DNA from: Chloroflexota bacterium
Lineage (GTDB): Bacteria; Chloroflexota; Dehalococcoidia; Bin125
Reading direction: 5' to 3'
Assembly: GCA_009838915.1 (NCBI GenBank)
Contig: VXQT01000013.1
Coordinates: 379,161-443,160, forward strand
Length of the DNA stretch: 64,000 nt
Below are positions 7,307 through 16,352 of the stretch, one piece after another (positions within the stretch are counted from its first letter, which is position 1; each line of letters begins with the position of its first letter). Both the position numbers and the translations under genes were made by a program. The notes under the pieces are model-generated. The model was not told the origin of the DNA. It saw only the letters and a list, made by a program, of their open reading frames with translations, and made no database searches.

Positions 7307-8643
7307 CCACAACCACGGCCCGCGCCAACGGCTCGGACGGTTACCTGCCGCATCATGTCGGTCATTACAGCCTGCTGCGTCCCGGTCCGCGACGCGGTCC
7401 ATTGGCAGGGACGCGGATCATTGATTTCACCTGGGCCTGGGCGGGTCCATACGGCGCGATGCAAGTTGCGCTGCTCGGCGCGGAAACGATCAAGGTCGAG
7501 TCGGCCACGCGGATCGACCACTCTCGCCAGCGCTCGCTGGCGATGGGATCGTTCAAGGGCGGCGTCAACCAGGCGCCGATGTTCAACGAGGTCAATTTGA
7601 ACAAGTACTCGATCCAGCTCAATCTGAAGACCGAGGGCGCCAAACAGATTATCCGCGACCTCGCCCGGACGGCCGACGGCGCAATCGATAACTTCCGTCC
7701 CGGCACGCTGGACAAGCTGGGCCTGGGCTACGACGACCTTCGTCAGATCAACCCCGAAATCGTGATGGTCTCCGCCTCGGCGTTGGGAGCCACCGGCCCG
7801 GAACGCAACTACACCGGGTACGCGCCGACGTTTGCAGCGCTCAGCGGCTTGTCCTACCTCTCCGGCGAGCCCGAGGAGCCACCGGTGATGATGGGCGGCT
7901 CGATCGACCTGCGCGCAGGCACAGCGGCGGCGATGGCGATGGTGGCCGGGCTGCACTATCGCGAGCGCACCGGTCGCGGCCAGTTCATCGACGCCTCGTC
8001 ATCGGAAGCAATCGGGATGCACATTCCCGAGGAGTTTCTGCACGTCGACCTGCTGGGACGCGACGGCGATCGGCTGGGCAACGGACACCGCGCCTACGCA
8101 CCGCACGACGTCTTTCGTTGCGCATCGATGCGCGCACCGGTTGCCTACGGCGACGATCACAAGGGCGCCAGGACCGGCTGGCTTGCGATCGCCTGCAGGT
8201 CCGACGCGGAGTGGCATGCGCTCTGCAAGTGCAGCGGCCTCGATCATCTGCGTGACGATCCCCGGTTCCGTACGGGACTCAAGCGCTGGAAGCACCGCGA
8301 CGACCTGAAGCCGATGATCGAGGCCTGGACCTCGGAGCAATCGGCAGTCGAGACGGCGGAAACGCTGCGCGGTGCGGGCGTGCCCGCCGCTGCGTCGGTC
8401 TGGGGCAGCGATGTCCATCACTCGCAGAACTTCCAGGATCGCGGCGGTGCGGTCGCCGTGCGTCCGCCGGAGACGCATCTGCGCGAAGTGCTGCCGCCGC
8501 CCTGGAAGCTCTCCGAGACGCCAGCCGAGGTCGTTTCCCCGGCCCCGCGACTCGGTGAGGACACGCAGTACGTGCTCAAGCGGATGCTCGGCTACGAGCA
8601 AGAACGGATCGACGAACTCGCGCAGCAGGGCGCGCTGGATTAA
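7303..8643 (+). CDS. Family III CoA-transferase (CaiB/BaiF)
   Basis: This 446-residue protein is coupled to the preceding CoA-transferase by a four-base overlap. It has an N-terminal extension of about 30 residues, then GTRIIDFTWAWAGPYGAM, GAETIKVESATR and ALGATGPERN. The catalytic acid is Glu235 in GQFIDASSSEAIG. Members with the FTWAWAGPYG start and a partner CoA-transferase are common in bacteria that break down unusual organic acids. The pair may act as a heterodimer, since family III enzymes are interlocked dimers. The substrate is unknown. Confidence 0.9.
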   Translation: MTTTTARANGSDGYLPHHVGHYSLLRPGPRRGPLAGTRIIDFTWAWAGPYGAMQVALLGAETIKVESATRIDHSRQRSLAMGSFKGGVNQAPMFNEVNLNKYSIQLNLKTEGAKQIIRDLARTADGAIDNFRPGTLDKLGLGYDDLRQINPEIVMVSASALGATGPERNYTGYAPTFAALSGLSYLSGEPEEPPVMMGGSIDLRAGTAAAMAMVAGLHYRERTGRGQFIDASSSEAIGMHIPEEFLHVDLLGRDGDRLGNGHRAYAPHDVFRCASMRAPVAYGDDHKGARTGWLAIACRSDAEWHALCKCSGLDHLRDDPRFRTGLKRWKHRDDLKPMIEAWTSEQSAVETAETLRGAGVPAAASVWGSDVHHSQNFQDRGGAVAVRPPETHLREVLPPPWKLSETPAEVVSPAPRLGEDTQYVLKRMLGYEQERIDELAQQGALD

Positions 8644-8683
8644 GCTAGGGAACCACAGCCACTCAACGGTGGAGAGGACGAGC

Positions 8684-9004
8684 ATGCGACAGGTCTTGAC
8701 TGCAATTATCAAGCCGATGGCGCGGCTGTCGCTGGCGGCAGCACTGGCGCTGCTCGCGATGTCCGCGATCCAGCCGCACTTCGGCGACGGCGGCGAGGTC
8801 TATGCCTCCGACGGCACTCCGGCTCAGACCGAACTCTCAGCGCCCCAACAAGCCGAGCCCGACGAAGGCGGCACCGGCGTCAACAACTTCGACCGCGAAG
8901 AGTGGTACCAGTTTGCGATCCTGCTCGCGCCATTCCTGGTGCTGGTCACGTTCCTGCTCATCCTGATGTTCGGCTGGGACAGATTCACCAGCAACGAGGA
9001 TTAG
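8684..9004 (+). CDS. Small exported or membrane protein
   Basis: This encodes 106 residues with a basic N-terminus and a signal-like hydrophobic stretch (LSLAAALALLAMSAI, about 15-29), a polar acidic middle of about 45 residues, and a C-terminal transmembrane helix (FAILLAPFLVLVTFLLILMFG). No family is recognised. If the first stretch is cleaved, the protein is tail-anchored with an external acidic loop; if not, it is a two-span hairpin. GGAGAGG lies about six bases before the ATG at 8684 and decides the start over a longer upstream frame. It sits 40 bases after the CoA-transferase pair and 15 before the CinA-C-type gene. Confidence 0.6.
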   Translation: MRQVLTAIIKPMARLSLAAALALLAMSAIQPHFGDGGEVYASDGTPAQTELSAPQQAEPDEGGTGVNNFDREEWYQFAILLAPFLVLVTFLLILMFGWDRFTSNED

Positions 9005-9019
9005 GCGGGGCCGCTCCTT

Positions 9020-9511
9020 ATGGCCGAGGCCATTGCCCAGACACTCGTTGACGAACTCTCCGCACGGGAGCTGACGCTCGCGACCGCAGAAACCGACACC
9101 GGCGGACTGATCGGCCACTGGATCACCGACATCCCGGGATGCTCGAAGATCTGGATCGGCGGTGCCTCGCCGTACCACAACTATCCGAAGATTGATCTGA
9201 TTGGCGTGTCGAGGGACTTGCTGCGCGAGCACGGCTCAGTCTCGGAAGAGGCGGCAGTGGCGATGGCTCGCGGCGTCCGGGACACACTCAACGCCGAAAT
9301 CGGCGTCGCCGAGACCGGCATCACCGGCCCGACCGGCGGATCCGAGTCTCGACCGGTGGGCACGGTCTGGATCGCCTGCGTCGGCCCGGGAGACCGCGTG
9401 CACGCAGAACAACGTGTCTGGGACTCCGACCGCGAAGGCAACAAGCGACTGACCGCGGTTCGCTGCATCGAGCTGGTGCTCGAGGCAGCAGGTTCCCAGG
9501 CCGCCTCCTGA
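9020..9511 (+). CDS. CinA C-terminal domain (PncC-like) protein
   Basis: This 163-residue stand-alone CinA_C domain is the size of PncC, which deamidates nicotinamide mononucleotide in NAD salvage. Visible motifs are the glycine-rich AETDTGGL (23-30), HGSVSEEAAVAMA (71-83), and the phosphate-binding TGITGPTGG (99-107) followed by RPVGTVWIA. In PncC the first motif is AESCTGG and its serine is part of the active site. Here that serine is Thr25 and the cysteine is Asp26, so activity is doubtful or altered. Lys57 is retained near the second catalytic position. The alpha/beta hydrolase gene follows after two bases, so they are likely co-transcribed. Confidence 0.8.
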   Translation: MAEAIAQTLVDELSARELTLATAETDTGGLIGHWITDIPGCSKIWIGGASPYHNYPKIDLIGVSRDLLREHGSVSEEAAVAMARGVRDTLNAEIGVAETGITGPTGGSESRPVGTVWIACVGPGDRVHAEQRVWDSDREGNKRLTAVRCIELVLEAAGSQAAS

Positions 9512-9513
9512 TC

Positions 9514-10308
9514 GTGCCCTTCCTTCGCTGCAATGAGATCGACCTCTACTACGAAGCGCACGGAGATCCGGCTGCGCCTCCGTTGATCCTGGCGCACGGC
9601 GCCGGCGGCAATCACCTCGTCTGGTGGCGCAATGTCCCGGAGTTCAGCGAGCACTACTACACGGTGACATTCGACCATCGCGCCTTCGGACTGAGCCGCG
9701 ATGTACCGGGCGGACCAGGCCGTCGTGCCTTTCCGCACGATCTGCATGCGCTGCTCGAACACCTCGACATCGACCGCTTCGCCATGATCGCCCACTCGAT
9801 GGGCGGCCGCACTGCTACGCCGTTCGCCCTGCTCTTCCCAGGACGGATCGAGGCGCTGATTCTCTCCGGTACGCTCGCGGGCGCGGTCAACGACGAGGTG
9901 CGCGAGATCCAGGCAGCACACTATCGAACCGTTGAAGGCATGACCCTGCGTCAGCGCGCACTCGCGCCGTCGACGGAGGAGAACGACCCGAAGCTCGCCT
10001 GGCTGTACCGGCGGATGAACGGTTGGAATCCGCGCCGGCCGTCGACGTTTCTCGCGCCGACTCCCGGACTGGCCACCTGGCGCGGCTCATCCATGCCGCT
10101 CCTGCGGCAGTTCGGCATGCCCATGCTCTACATCGTCGGCGAGCACGACCGCATCATCCCCTGGCGAGCGATGAAGGCCTCGCACCGCGCCATGGAGGGC
10201 TCTGAGTTCGTCATCGTGCCCGAGGCCGGCCACTCGGTCTACATGGAACAGCCCGGCCCATTCAACCATGCGGTGCTCGACTTCCTCGAACGCCGTTGGC
10301 AGAGCTAG
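9514..10308 (+). CDS. Alpha/beta-fold hydrolase
   Basis: This 264-residue protein is of the alpha/beta hydrolase superfamily. The nucleophile elbow is AHSMGG with Ser95, the acid is probably Asp212 in GEHDRIIP, and the base is His240 in EAGHSVYMEQP. The oxyanion segment LAHGAGGN is at about 26-33. The GTG start at 9514 lies two bases after the preceding stop and has no strong ribosome-binding site. It could be an esterase, a lactonase or a ring-cleavage product hydrolase; the sequence alone does not choose. glcD follows 29 bases later on the same strand. Confidence 0.85.
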   Translation: MPFLRCNEIDLYYEAHGDPAAPPLILAHGAGGNHLVWWRNVPEFSEHYYTVTFDHRAFGLSRDVPGGPGRRAFPHDLHALLEHLDIDRFAMIAHSMGGRTATPFALLFPGRIEALILSGTLAGAVNDEVREIQAAHYRTVEGMTLRQRALAPSTEENDPKLAWLYRRMNGWNPRRPSTFLAPTPGLATWRGSSMPLLRQFGMPMLYIVGEHDRIIPWRAMKASHRAMEGSEFVIVPEAGHSVYMEQPGPFNHAVLDFLERRWQS

Positions 10309-10337
10309 TCCTCAACAGACCGTCCTATCATCAAGAC

Positions 10338-11792
10338 ATGAAGACTCCGACGCCCATGGTCCGCGAACTGATCGACGCCATCGGCGAGCAGGCGGTCGTC
10401 TGGCACGACGAAGATCTGCTCGTCTACGAGTACGACGGCACGATCGATCGCGGCAATCCCGATGTCATCGCGCTCCCGGCGTCGACGGAGGACGTAGTCA
10501 ATCTGATCAAGATCGCGAACAGGTACGACGCCCCCGTGACTCCGCGCGGAGCCGGCACCGGCCTCAGCGGCGGCGCGTTGGCCGTCAAGGGCGGCGTAAT
10601 CATTGGCATGAACCGCATGCGCGCAATTCTCGACATCGATGTAGAGAACAAGACCGCTCTGGTTCAGCCGGGCGTCGTCAACCTGGACCTGGGCGCCGAG
10701 GCGGAGAGGCACGGCCTTGCCTACGCGCCCGATCCCAGCTCGCAGCGAGCCTGCACAATCGGCGGCAACGTCGCCGAGAACGCCGGCGGCCCGCACACGC
10801 TGGCCTGGGGCACCACGACCAATCACGTGCTCGCGTTGGAACTCGTCACCGCCGACGGCGAAGTCCAGTGGATCGGACACGAAACCCGCGACGATCCGGG
10901 CTATGACCTGGTCGGCTGCGTCGTCGGTTCCGAAGGCACTGTCGGGATCGTGACACAAGCCCTGGTGCGGCTGGTGCCCCGTCCGACGGCGGTGCGCACG
11001 CTATTGGCGGTCTACGACAGCGTGCGCCAGGCGTCCAACGCGGTCTCGGCGGTGGTGGCCTCCGGCATCGTCCCAGCGGCGCTGGAGATGATCGACAAGA
11101 TGACAATCGCCGCGGTCGAACCGGTGCTGAACACCGGGTTCCCGCTGGACGCTGAGGCCGTGTTGTTGGTCGAGGTTGACGGCCCCGACTCGCAGGTCGA
11201 AGCGGAAGGAGCGCGCGTCGAGGGCATCCTCAACCGGTTCGAGCCGCGTGAAGTGCGATCCGCAACAGACCCCGAGGAACGCGAGACGCTCTGGGCCGGA
11301 CGCAAGGGCGCAATCGGCGCGCTTGGTCAGATCATGCCCAACTACTACCTGCTCGATGGCGTGGTCCCCCGCACGAAACTCCCCGACGTGCTCGACGGCG
11401 TGTACGAAATCGCCGATCGGTATCGATTGCCCGTCGCAAACATGTTCCACGCCGGCGACGGCAACCTGCATCCCTGCCTGCTCTTCGACGAGCGCGAACC
11501 GGGCGCCACCGAGCGGGTGCTGGACGCCGGTGGAGAGATCATGCGTCTTTGCGTCGACGCCGGCGGCGCGATCACCGGTGAGCACGGAGTCGGCCTGGAG
11601 AAGCGAGACTATCTGCCCTGGATCTTCTCCGAGGCGGATATGGAGGCGATGAAGTCGCTGCGCGCCGCGTTCGGGCCAACCGAGAACTTCAATCCCTGCA
11701 AGATCTTCCCCAAGGGCCACGGTTGCGGCGAAGCCGATCATCAGCACGCCCAGCATCAGATCGCCAGGTTCGGCCCCAAGGCGTTCGTATGA
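10338..11792 (+). CDS. glcD: Glycolate oxidase subunit GlcD (FAD-linked)
   Basis: This 484-residue FAD-binding PCMH protein is the catalytic subunit that oxidises glycolate (or D-lactate) to glyoxylate. The FAD pyrophosphate loop PRGAGTGLSGGAL is at 69-81. Next come DPSSQRACTIGGNVAENAGG and GSEGTVGIVT, and the C-terminal FAD-oxidase_C motifs FHAGDGNLHP and GAITGEHGVGLEK. It is followed by glcE and glcF, the complete bacterial operon. I prefer the ATG at 10338 because a start at 10296 would overlap the hydrolase. No ribosome-binding site is seen, and TATCAT ends six bases before the ATG, which fits a leaderless message. Confidence 0.92.
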   Translation: MKTPTPMVRELIDAIGEQAVVWHDEDLLVYEYDGTIDRGNPDVIALPASTEDVVNLIKIANRYDAPVTPRGAGTGLSGGALAVKGGVIIGMNRMRAILDIDVENKTALVQPGVVNLDLGAEAERHGLAYAPDPSSQRACTIGGNVAENAGGPHTLAWGTTTNHVLALELVTADGEVQWIGHETRDDPGYDLVGCVVGSEGTVGIVTQALVRLVPRPTAVRTLLAVYDSVRQASNAVSAVVASGIVPAALEMIDKMTIAAVEPVLNTGFPLDAEAVLLVEVDGPDSQVEAEGARVEGILNRFEPREVRSATDPEERETLWAGRKGAIGALGQIMPNYYLLDGVVPRTKLPDVLDGVYEIADRYRLPVANMFHAGDGNLHPCLLFDEREPGATERVLDAGGEIMRLCVDAGGAITGEHGVGLEKRDYLPWIFSEADMEAMKSLRAAFGPTENFNPCKIFPKGHGCGEADHQHAQHQIARFGPKAFV

Positions 11793-11819
11793 GCCGCTGC
11801 TCCAAGCCGGGAAGCCGCG

Positions 11820-13133
11820 ATGGCGGACGCTGAGACTGCCGACGTCGCTGCGATTCAAGGACTCTTCGGCAACGTCGACTTCGATAGCGCTCGTCTGCAG
11901 CGTTACGAGGTTGACGGGCAGGTTCCGCGAGCCGCGATCAGGGCCAGCACAATCGGCGATGTCGAGCGCGCGCAATCCGTTGCCACGAGCCGGGATCTCG
12001 CCGTCGTTCCGATGGGCGGACGGACGATGCTTGGCCTGGGCATGCCGCCGAGTCGGTATGACGTCGCGCTCGACTTGTTCGGCATGAACCAGGTCGTCGA
12101 CTACGAACCGGACGACTTCACGATCACCGCGCAGGCGGGCATGACGCTTGCGTCGCTGCAACAGGAGTTGGCAGCCAACGGCCAGTTTCTGCCGCTCGAT
12201 CATCCGCGCTTCGAGCAGGCGACACTTGGAGGCATCTGCGCGGTCGGACGCGGCGGGCTGCGGCGCAATGCGCTCGGCGGTCCTCGCGACTGGCTGATCG
12301 GCATGCGCATGGTCAAGGCCGACGGCACGACGATCAAGGGCGGCGGCAAGGTCGTCAAGAACGTCAGCGGCTACGACCTGCCCAAGCTCTTTGCCGGTTC
12401 GCTGGGCACGCTCGGCGTGATTGCGGAAGTGACGTTCAAGCTGCGTCCGCAACCGGTCAGCGACCAGGTCGTCGCACTCCCCGCCGACTCGTTCGAACAG
12501 GCGCTTGCGGCCTCACGAGCCGCCGCCCGCGCGGCGCCGTTTCTCGATGGCTGTCTCGCATTGTCCGAGCAAGCCGCCGCCCGAGCTGCGGGGCATGGCG
12601 CGGAGATCCTCGAAGATCGACCGGCCCTGGTGCTACGCGCAAGCGGACTGGAATCCGCTGCCAACGAAGTGCTGGCGACCGCCCTCGACGCCGCCGGACT
12701 CGAAGGGTTGCAAGAACCACCGCGACGCACCACGGCCATCGTCGAGAGCTGGCAGGCGATCACCGACTGTGAGCTGGACACGCGTGCCGACCACGTCCGG
12801 CTGCGCCTTGGGCTGCCCCCCGGAAGACTGGAGCGCGCCCGATTGCTGATCAGTGAGCTTCTGCCTAGGGTCAGTTCCTGGATCGCGGCCGGCGATTCGG
12901 GATTGCTGTTTCTCGAGACTCCTTCAGCTGACGCAGACAGTGTTCGCGCGCTTCGAGATGGACTGGGACCCCTTCAAGGCCGCCTGAGCATCGAGTCGGC
13001 GCCGGTTGAGCTCAAGCGAAACGCGGATGTCTGGGGACCGGTCGGTCCCGGCGGGCGGCTGATGCATCGGGTAAAGGAGCAGTTCGACCCTGAGGGCACT
13101 CTCAGTCCCGGGCGCTACGTGGACGGAATCTAA
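11820..13133 (+). CDS. glcE: Glycolate oxidase subunit GlcE (FAD-binding)
   Basis: This 437-residue protein has an N-terminal FAD-binding_4 domain. Seen are PMGGRTMLGLG, PLDHPRFEQATLGGICAVG with GLRRNALGGPRDWLIGM, and the lysine-rich GGKVVKNVSGYDLPKLFAGS typical of GlcE. The C-terminal half is poorly conserved, as usual for the family. GlcE is required together with GlcD and GlcF for glycolate oxidase activity and lies between them here. The ATG at 11820 has GGGAAG six bases upstream. The protein is cytoplasmic and associates with the membrane through GlcF and quinones. Confidence 0.92.
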   Translation: MADAETADVAAIQGLFGNVDFDSARLQRYEVDGQVPRAAIRASTIGDVERAQSVATSRDLAVVPMGGRTMLGLGMPPSRYDVALDLFGMNQVVDYEPDDFTITAQAGMTLASLQQELAANGQFLPLDHPRFEQATLGGICAVGRGGLRRNALGGPRDWLIGMRMVKADGTTIKGGGKVVKNVSGYDLPKLFAGSLGTLGVIAEVTFKLRPQPVSDQVVALPADSFEQALAASRAAARAAPFLDGCLALSEQAAARAAGHGAEILEDRPALVLRASGLESAANEVLATALDAAGLEGLQEPPRRTTAIVESWQAITDCELDTRADHVRLRLGLPPGRLERARLLISELLPRVSSWIAAGDSGLLFLETPSADADSVRALRDGLGPLQGRLSIESAPVELKRNADVWGPVGPGGRLMHRVKEQFDPEGTLSPGRYVDGI

Positions 13134-13142
13134 GCTGCGTCC

Positions 13143-14498
13143 ATGAGCAACAGCGCAACTCCGCCGACGGCCGAACCGCTCTGGCTGACCGAGGACCGAC
13201 CCGACGCCGGTGAACTCGGACTCTGCGTCCATTGCGGCTTCTGCCTGAATGCGTGTCCGACCTATCACGACCTCGGCGTCGAGACTGACTCGCCCCGCGG
13301 ACGGATCGCGCTGATGCGGGGACTCGCCGATGGCCGCATCGAGTGGTCGCCGCGAGTCCAGCAGCACTTCGATCAGTGTCTCCAGTGCCGCGCCTGCGAG
13401 ACTGCCTGTCCGTCCAAAGTGCCGTACGGCCGCCTGATGGAAGCGACCAGGGCCGAAGCGTTTGCCCAACAGAAGTGGCCGCGCCGTCAACGACTGATCT
13501 GGCGAATTGTGATGCGCGGGATCTTTCCCCATCCTCGACTCCTGAAGCTGGCCGGCTACGGACTCAAGCTGTACCAACGCAGCGGTCTGCAGTCGCTGGC
13601 GCGGCGCAGCGGACTACTCAGGCGCCTGGCTCCGAAGCTGGCGGAGATCGACGCCCTATCGCCATCCGCTGACCGCCCCTTCTACGCCAACCGAGAAGCC
13701 GAGCGAGAGCCGCTGCAGGGCGCAGCTCGAGCGCGCGCCTCGCTCGTCACCGGCTGCATGATGCCGCTCGCCTATCCCGAGACGCACCGCGCGACCGTGC
13801 GCGTCTTCGCGCGCAACGGCGTCGCCGTGAGCGCTCCCGATGCCCAGGTCTGCTGCGGCGCGCTCCACGCCCACGGCGGCGACATCGAAGCTGCGCGCGA
13901 GCTGGCGCGACGCAACATCGACGCCTTCACGCCCGAGTCGGAAGACCTGCCTGACGCCATCCTGATCAACGCCGCAGGCTGCGGCTCGCATCTCAAGGAG
14001 TACGGCCACCTATTGCGCAACGATTCCGAGTACTCTCAGCGCGCCTCGGCCTTCGCCGCTCGGGTACGCGATGTCCACGAGTACCTGGTCGAGATCGGCT
14101 TCGCTCAGCCTGAGGGTCGGATCGAGCGAACCGTGACCTACCAGGATTCCTGCCACCTCTCCCACGCGCAGGGCATCCGCAAGCCGCCGCGCGATGTCCT
14201 CCAGAGTATTCCCGGTCTCACCCTGAGCGAAATGCGCACGCCCGATCGCTGCTGTGGCTCAGCCGGCATCTACTCGGTGGTGCAGAGCGATATCTCACAG
14301 CGGGTGCTGGCCGAGAAGATGGACGACGTCCTCTCGACTTCCGCCGACCAGATCTGCACTGCCAATCCGGGTTGCATGCTCCAACTCGACGCGGGCATCG
14401 CCAGGTTCGACCTGAACGGAGCGATGATGCCGCGCTCGACTCACGCCATCGAACTGTTGGACGAGTCGTACCGACTCGGGGACGAGGTGGGCGCCTGA
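13143..14498 (+). CDS. glcF: Glycolate oxidase iron-sulfur subunit GlcF
   Basis: This 451-residue protein carries two [4Fe-4S] ferredoxin motifs, CVHCGFCLNACP (Cys28, 31, 34, 38) and CLQCRACETACP (Cys79, 82, 85, 89). Two CCG domains follow, recognised by QVCCGALHAHGG and DRCCGSAGIYSV. It passes electrons from GlcD/GlcE flavin to the quinone pool. The gene starts nine bases after glcE without a visible ribosome-binding site. The length fits the family. With glcDE it allows growth on glycolate, a common algal exudate, which agrees with an aquatic heterotroph. Confidence 0.93.
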   Translation: MSNSATPPTAEPLWLTEDRPDAGELGLCVHCGFCLNACPTYHDLGVETDSPRGRIALMRGLADGRIEWSPRVQQHFDQCLQCRACETACPSKVPYGRLMEATRAEAFAQQKWPRRQRLIWRIVMRGIFPHPRLLKLAGYGLKLYQRSGLQSLARRSGLLRRLAPKLAEIDALSPSADRPFYANREAEREPLQGAARARASLVTGCMMPLAYPETHRATVRVFARNGVAVSAPDAQVCCGALHAHGGDIEAARELARRNIDAFTPESEDLPDAILINAAGCGSHLKEYGHLLRNDSEYSQRASAFAARVRDVHEYLVEIGFAQPEGRIERTVTYQDSCHLSHAQGIRKPPRDVLQSIPGLTLSEMRTPDRCCGSAGIYSVVQSDISQRVLAEKMDDVLSTSADQICTANPGCMLQLDAGIARFDLNGAMMPRSTHAIELLDESYRLGDEVGA

Positions 14499-14514
14499 TG
14501 ATCGGTTAGCCTCC

Positions 14515-14546
14515 CGATCGCGCACTCCGTTCTCCGCGCGCGATCG
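14515..14546. terminator. Hairpin after glcF (possible terminator)
   Basis: CGATCGCGC and GCGCGATCG form a perfect 9-bp stem with a 14-base loop in the 69-base gap between glcF and the metallo-hydrolase gene. No T-run follows, so it may weaken read-through or protect mRNA ends rather than act as a classical terminator. Confidence 0.35.
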
Positions 14547-14567
14547 AGCACTAGAAAGGCCGCGATC

Positions 14568-15407
14568 ATGGGACAGTTCCACAGGGTTGAAGTTGGCAAC
14601 GCGACGCTGATCGCGGTCCAGGACTCATGGGCGGCCATGCCTCCCACGATGTTCTTCAACCAGACCGAAGATTCGGACTGGGACAACTACCGCGACTTGC
14701 TGGACGACGACGGCAACATCACGCTCAATCTGGGAGCCTGGCTGGTCATCTCCGGCGGTACGACCATCCTGGTCGACTCAGGCATCGGCGGGCGGCCGAC
14801 GATGATGCCACTCAAGGAGCCGCCGACGTTGCCGAACGTGATGCAGGAAGCGGGCGTTTCGCCGAACGACATTGACGTCGTCGCGTTCTCACACCTGCAT
14901 TTCGACCACACCGGCTGGAACACCTGGGACAATGACGGTACGCCCGTGCCCCAGTTTCCCAACGCCCGACACATCATCCAGCAGGCCGAATGGGACTACT
15001 GGACCGGCAGCGACGAACTCAAAGAGGGTGCACAGTACGACAACGTGCTCGGCCCCATCGTCGACGCCGGGCTGGTCGACTTCGTCGAGGGCGAGCACGC
15101 CCTGACCGAGGAAGTCGTGACCGTGCCGACGCCGGGCCACACTCCGGGCCACGTCTCGTTCGCCGTGTCCAGCGGCGGCGAGAAGGCCTACGTGATAGGC
15201 GACGCCGCGCATCACCTGGTCCAGCTCTCGGAGACCGACTGGTGCCCCGGCGCGGATGTGAACACGACCGACTCGACCGCCAGCCGACACAAGTTGTTCG
15301 ATCAGATCGAGACCGAGAATGCGCTGATCGCCTCAGGCCACTTCAACTTCCCCGGCCTCGGCCGCGCGGCGCGGCGCGGCGGCGTCCGTTACTTCGCCGC
15401 GGAGTAG
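14568..15407 (+). CDS. Metallo-beta-lactamase-fold hydrolase
   Basis: This 279-residue MBL-fold protein has the metal motif HLHFDH (His109, His111, Asp113, His114), a later metal His in TPGHTPGHVSF, and the bridging Asp in YVIGDAAHH. The final His probably lies in ASGHFNFPG. The pattern fits the AHL-lactonase / MBL hydrolase group with no signal peptide, so it is cytoplasmic. It lies after glcF and may act in the same metabolism (a lactone or thioester hydrolase), but a hairpin separates it from the glc operon. AAAGG eight bases upstream supports the ATG at 14568. Confidence 0.87.
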   Translation: MGQFHRVEVGNATLIAVQDSWAAMPPTMFFNQTEDSDWDNYRDLLDDDGNITLNLGAWLVISGGTTILVDSGIGGRPTMMPLKEPPTLPNVMQEAGVSPNDIDVVAFSHLHFDHTGWNTWDNDGTPVPQFPNARHIIQQAEWDYWTGSDELKEGAQYDNVLGPIVDAGLVDFVEGEHALTEEVVTVPTPGHTPGHVSFAVSSGGEKAYVIGDAAHHLVQLSETDWCPGADVNTTDSTASRHKLFDQIETENALIASGHFNFPGLGRAARRGGVRYFAAE

Positions 15408-15419
15408 CGGGCGCCTGAC

Positions 15420-16337
15420 TCAGTCGCGGAGCTGATCCGCGTACTGGGCGATGTCGATGTAACGATCGGCGACCTGGCGCAGGTCGGACGAGGTGCTCTT
15501 GCCGAACGCCATCACCTCGACTCGGACTCCGCGAGCGCCCACGATCTCGACCAGGCGGCGGAAGTCGCCGTCGCCCGAGACCAGCACGATCACATCGACG
15601 CGGTCGGACATCGTCAGCACATCGATCGCCAGCTCGACGTCGAAGTTGGCCTTGACCGAGCCGCCGGTGAATCGCTTCAGCGGCTTGGTCGCGATCCGGT
15701 AGCCATGATCGAGGAAGGGCACGACGAAGCGCTCATTCTCGGTGCGCTGCGTAGGGTCGTCTGAGATCGGCGCATAGGCGATCGCACGCACCAGCGTGCG
15801 CCCGTGTGAGAGAAAGTCCGCGACTTTGCCCCAGTTCAGTCGAACACCGGATGATTCGGCGCCGTAGAGAATGTTGGGCACGTCGACGAAGATCGCCAGG
15901 CGCGGCAGGACCTCGATCCTGCCCGGCGGGTGATCTTCGCCACGCCGGCCGAGCAGCGTATCGGTCAGCAGCGCTTGCGACTCCGCCATCCGCTCAATGG
16001 ACTTGCCCTGCTGTTCGAGCAGCGTGGTTTGCCGCTCCAGCAGGGCGAGCATCTTCTCTTCCGGGTCGCTCGGCTTGTCCTGCGTGGAGCGCCGCGTGGC
16101 TCGCCTCGGCGCAGGCTTGTTTGCGGGGGAAGCCTCAGTCTTCGATGCGGGCGACCCGTTCGCGCTGCTCCTTCGGCGGCCGCCGCGGCGGCTTGGAGAC
16201 TTGGCCGGCGGGTCGATTGGCGATTGTAGCCCGGTTCGCGCCGGCGTTTCGGGCGGGATCAGCGGGGCTGCGCTCTCTGCGTTCTGATCGTCGGCGGACG
16301 TGTCAGTCGTTGTCGTCCGCCTCAAGAATCTCGTCAT
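15420..16337 (-). CDS. NYN-domain (LabA/DUF88-like) ribonuclease-like protein
   Basis: This 305-residue protein has a basic, Pro/Ser/Arg-rich and probably disordered N-terminus (1-90) and a short Glu/Gln helix (about 93-125). A C-terminal NYN domain follows, related to PIN nucleases. Conserved acids are visible in AIFVDVPNILYG, VKANFDVELAIDVL and VLVSGDGDFRRL. The domain usually binds metal and cleaves RNA. The N-terminal tail may bind nucleic acid. The ATG at 16337 has GGAAAG about nine bases upstream. It follows the mrp gene by 15 bases, so the two may be co-transcribed. The target RNA is unknown. Confidence 0.83.
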   Translation of the reverse strand: MTRFLRRTTTTDTSADDQNAESAAPLIPPETPARTGLQSPIDPPAKSPSRRGGRRRSSANGSPASKTEASPANKPAPRRATRRSTQDKPSDPEEKMLALLERQTTLLEQQGKSIERMAESQALLTDTLLGRRGEDHPPGRIEVLPRLAIFVDVPNILYGAESSGVRLNWGKVADFLSHGRTLVRAIAYAPISDDPTQRTENERFVVPFLDHGYRIATKPLKRFTGGSVKANFDVELAIDVLTMSDRVDVIVLVSGDGDFRRLVEIVGARGVRVEVMAFGKSTSSDLRQVADRYIDIAQYADQLRD

Positions 16338-16352
16338 TACCTGTCTTTCCGT

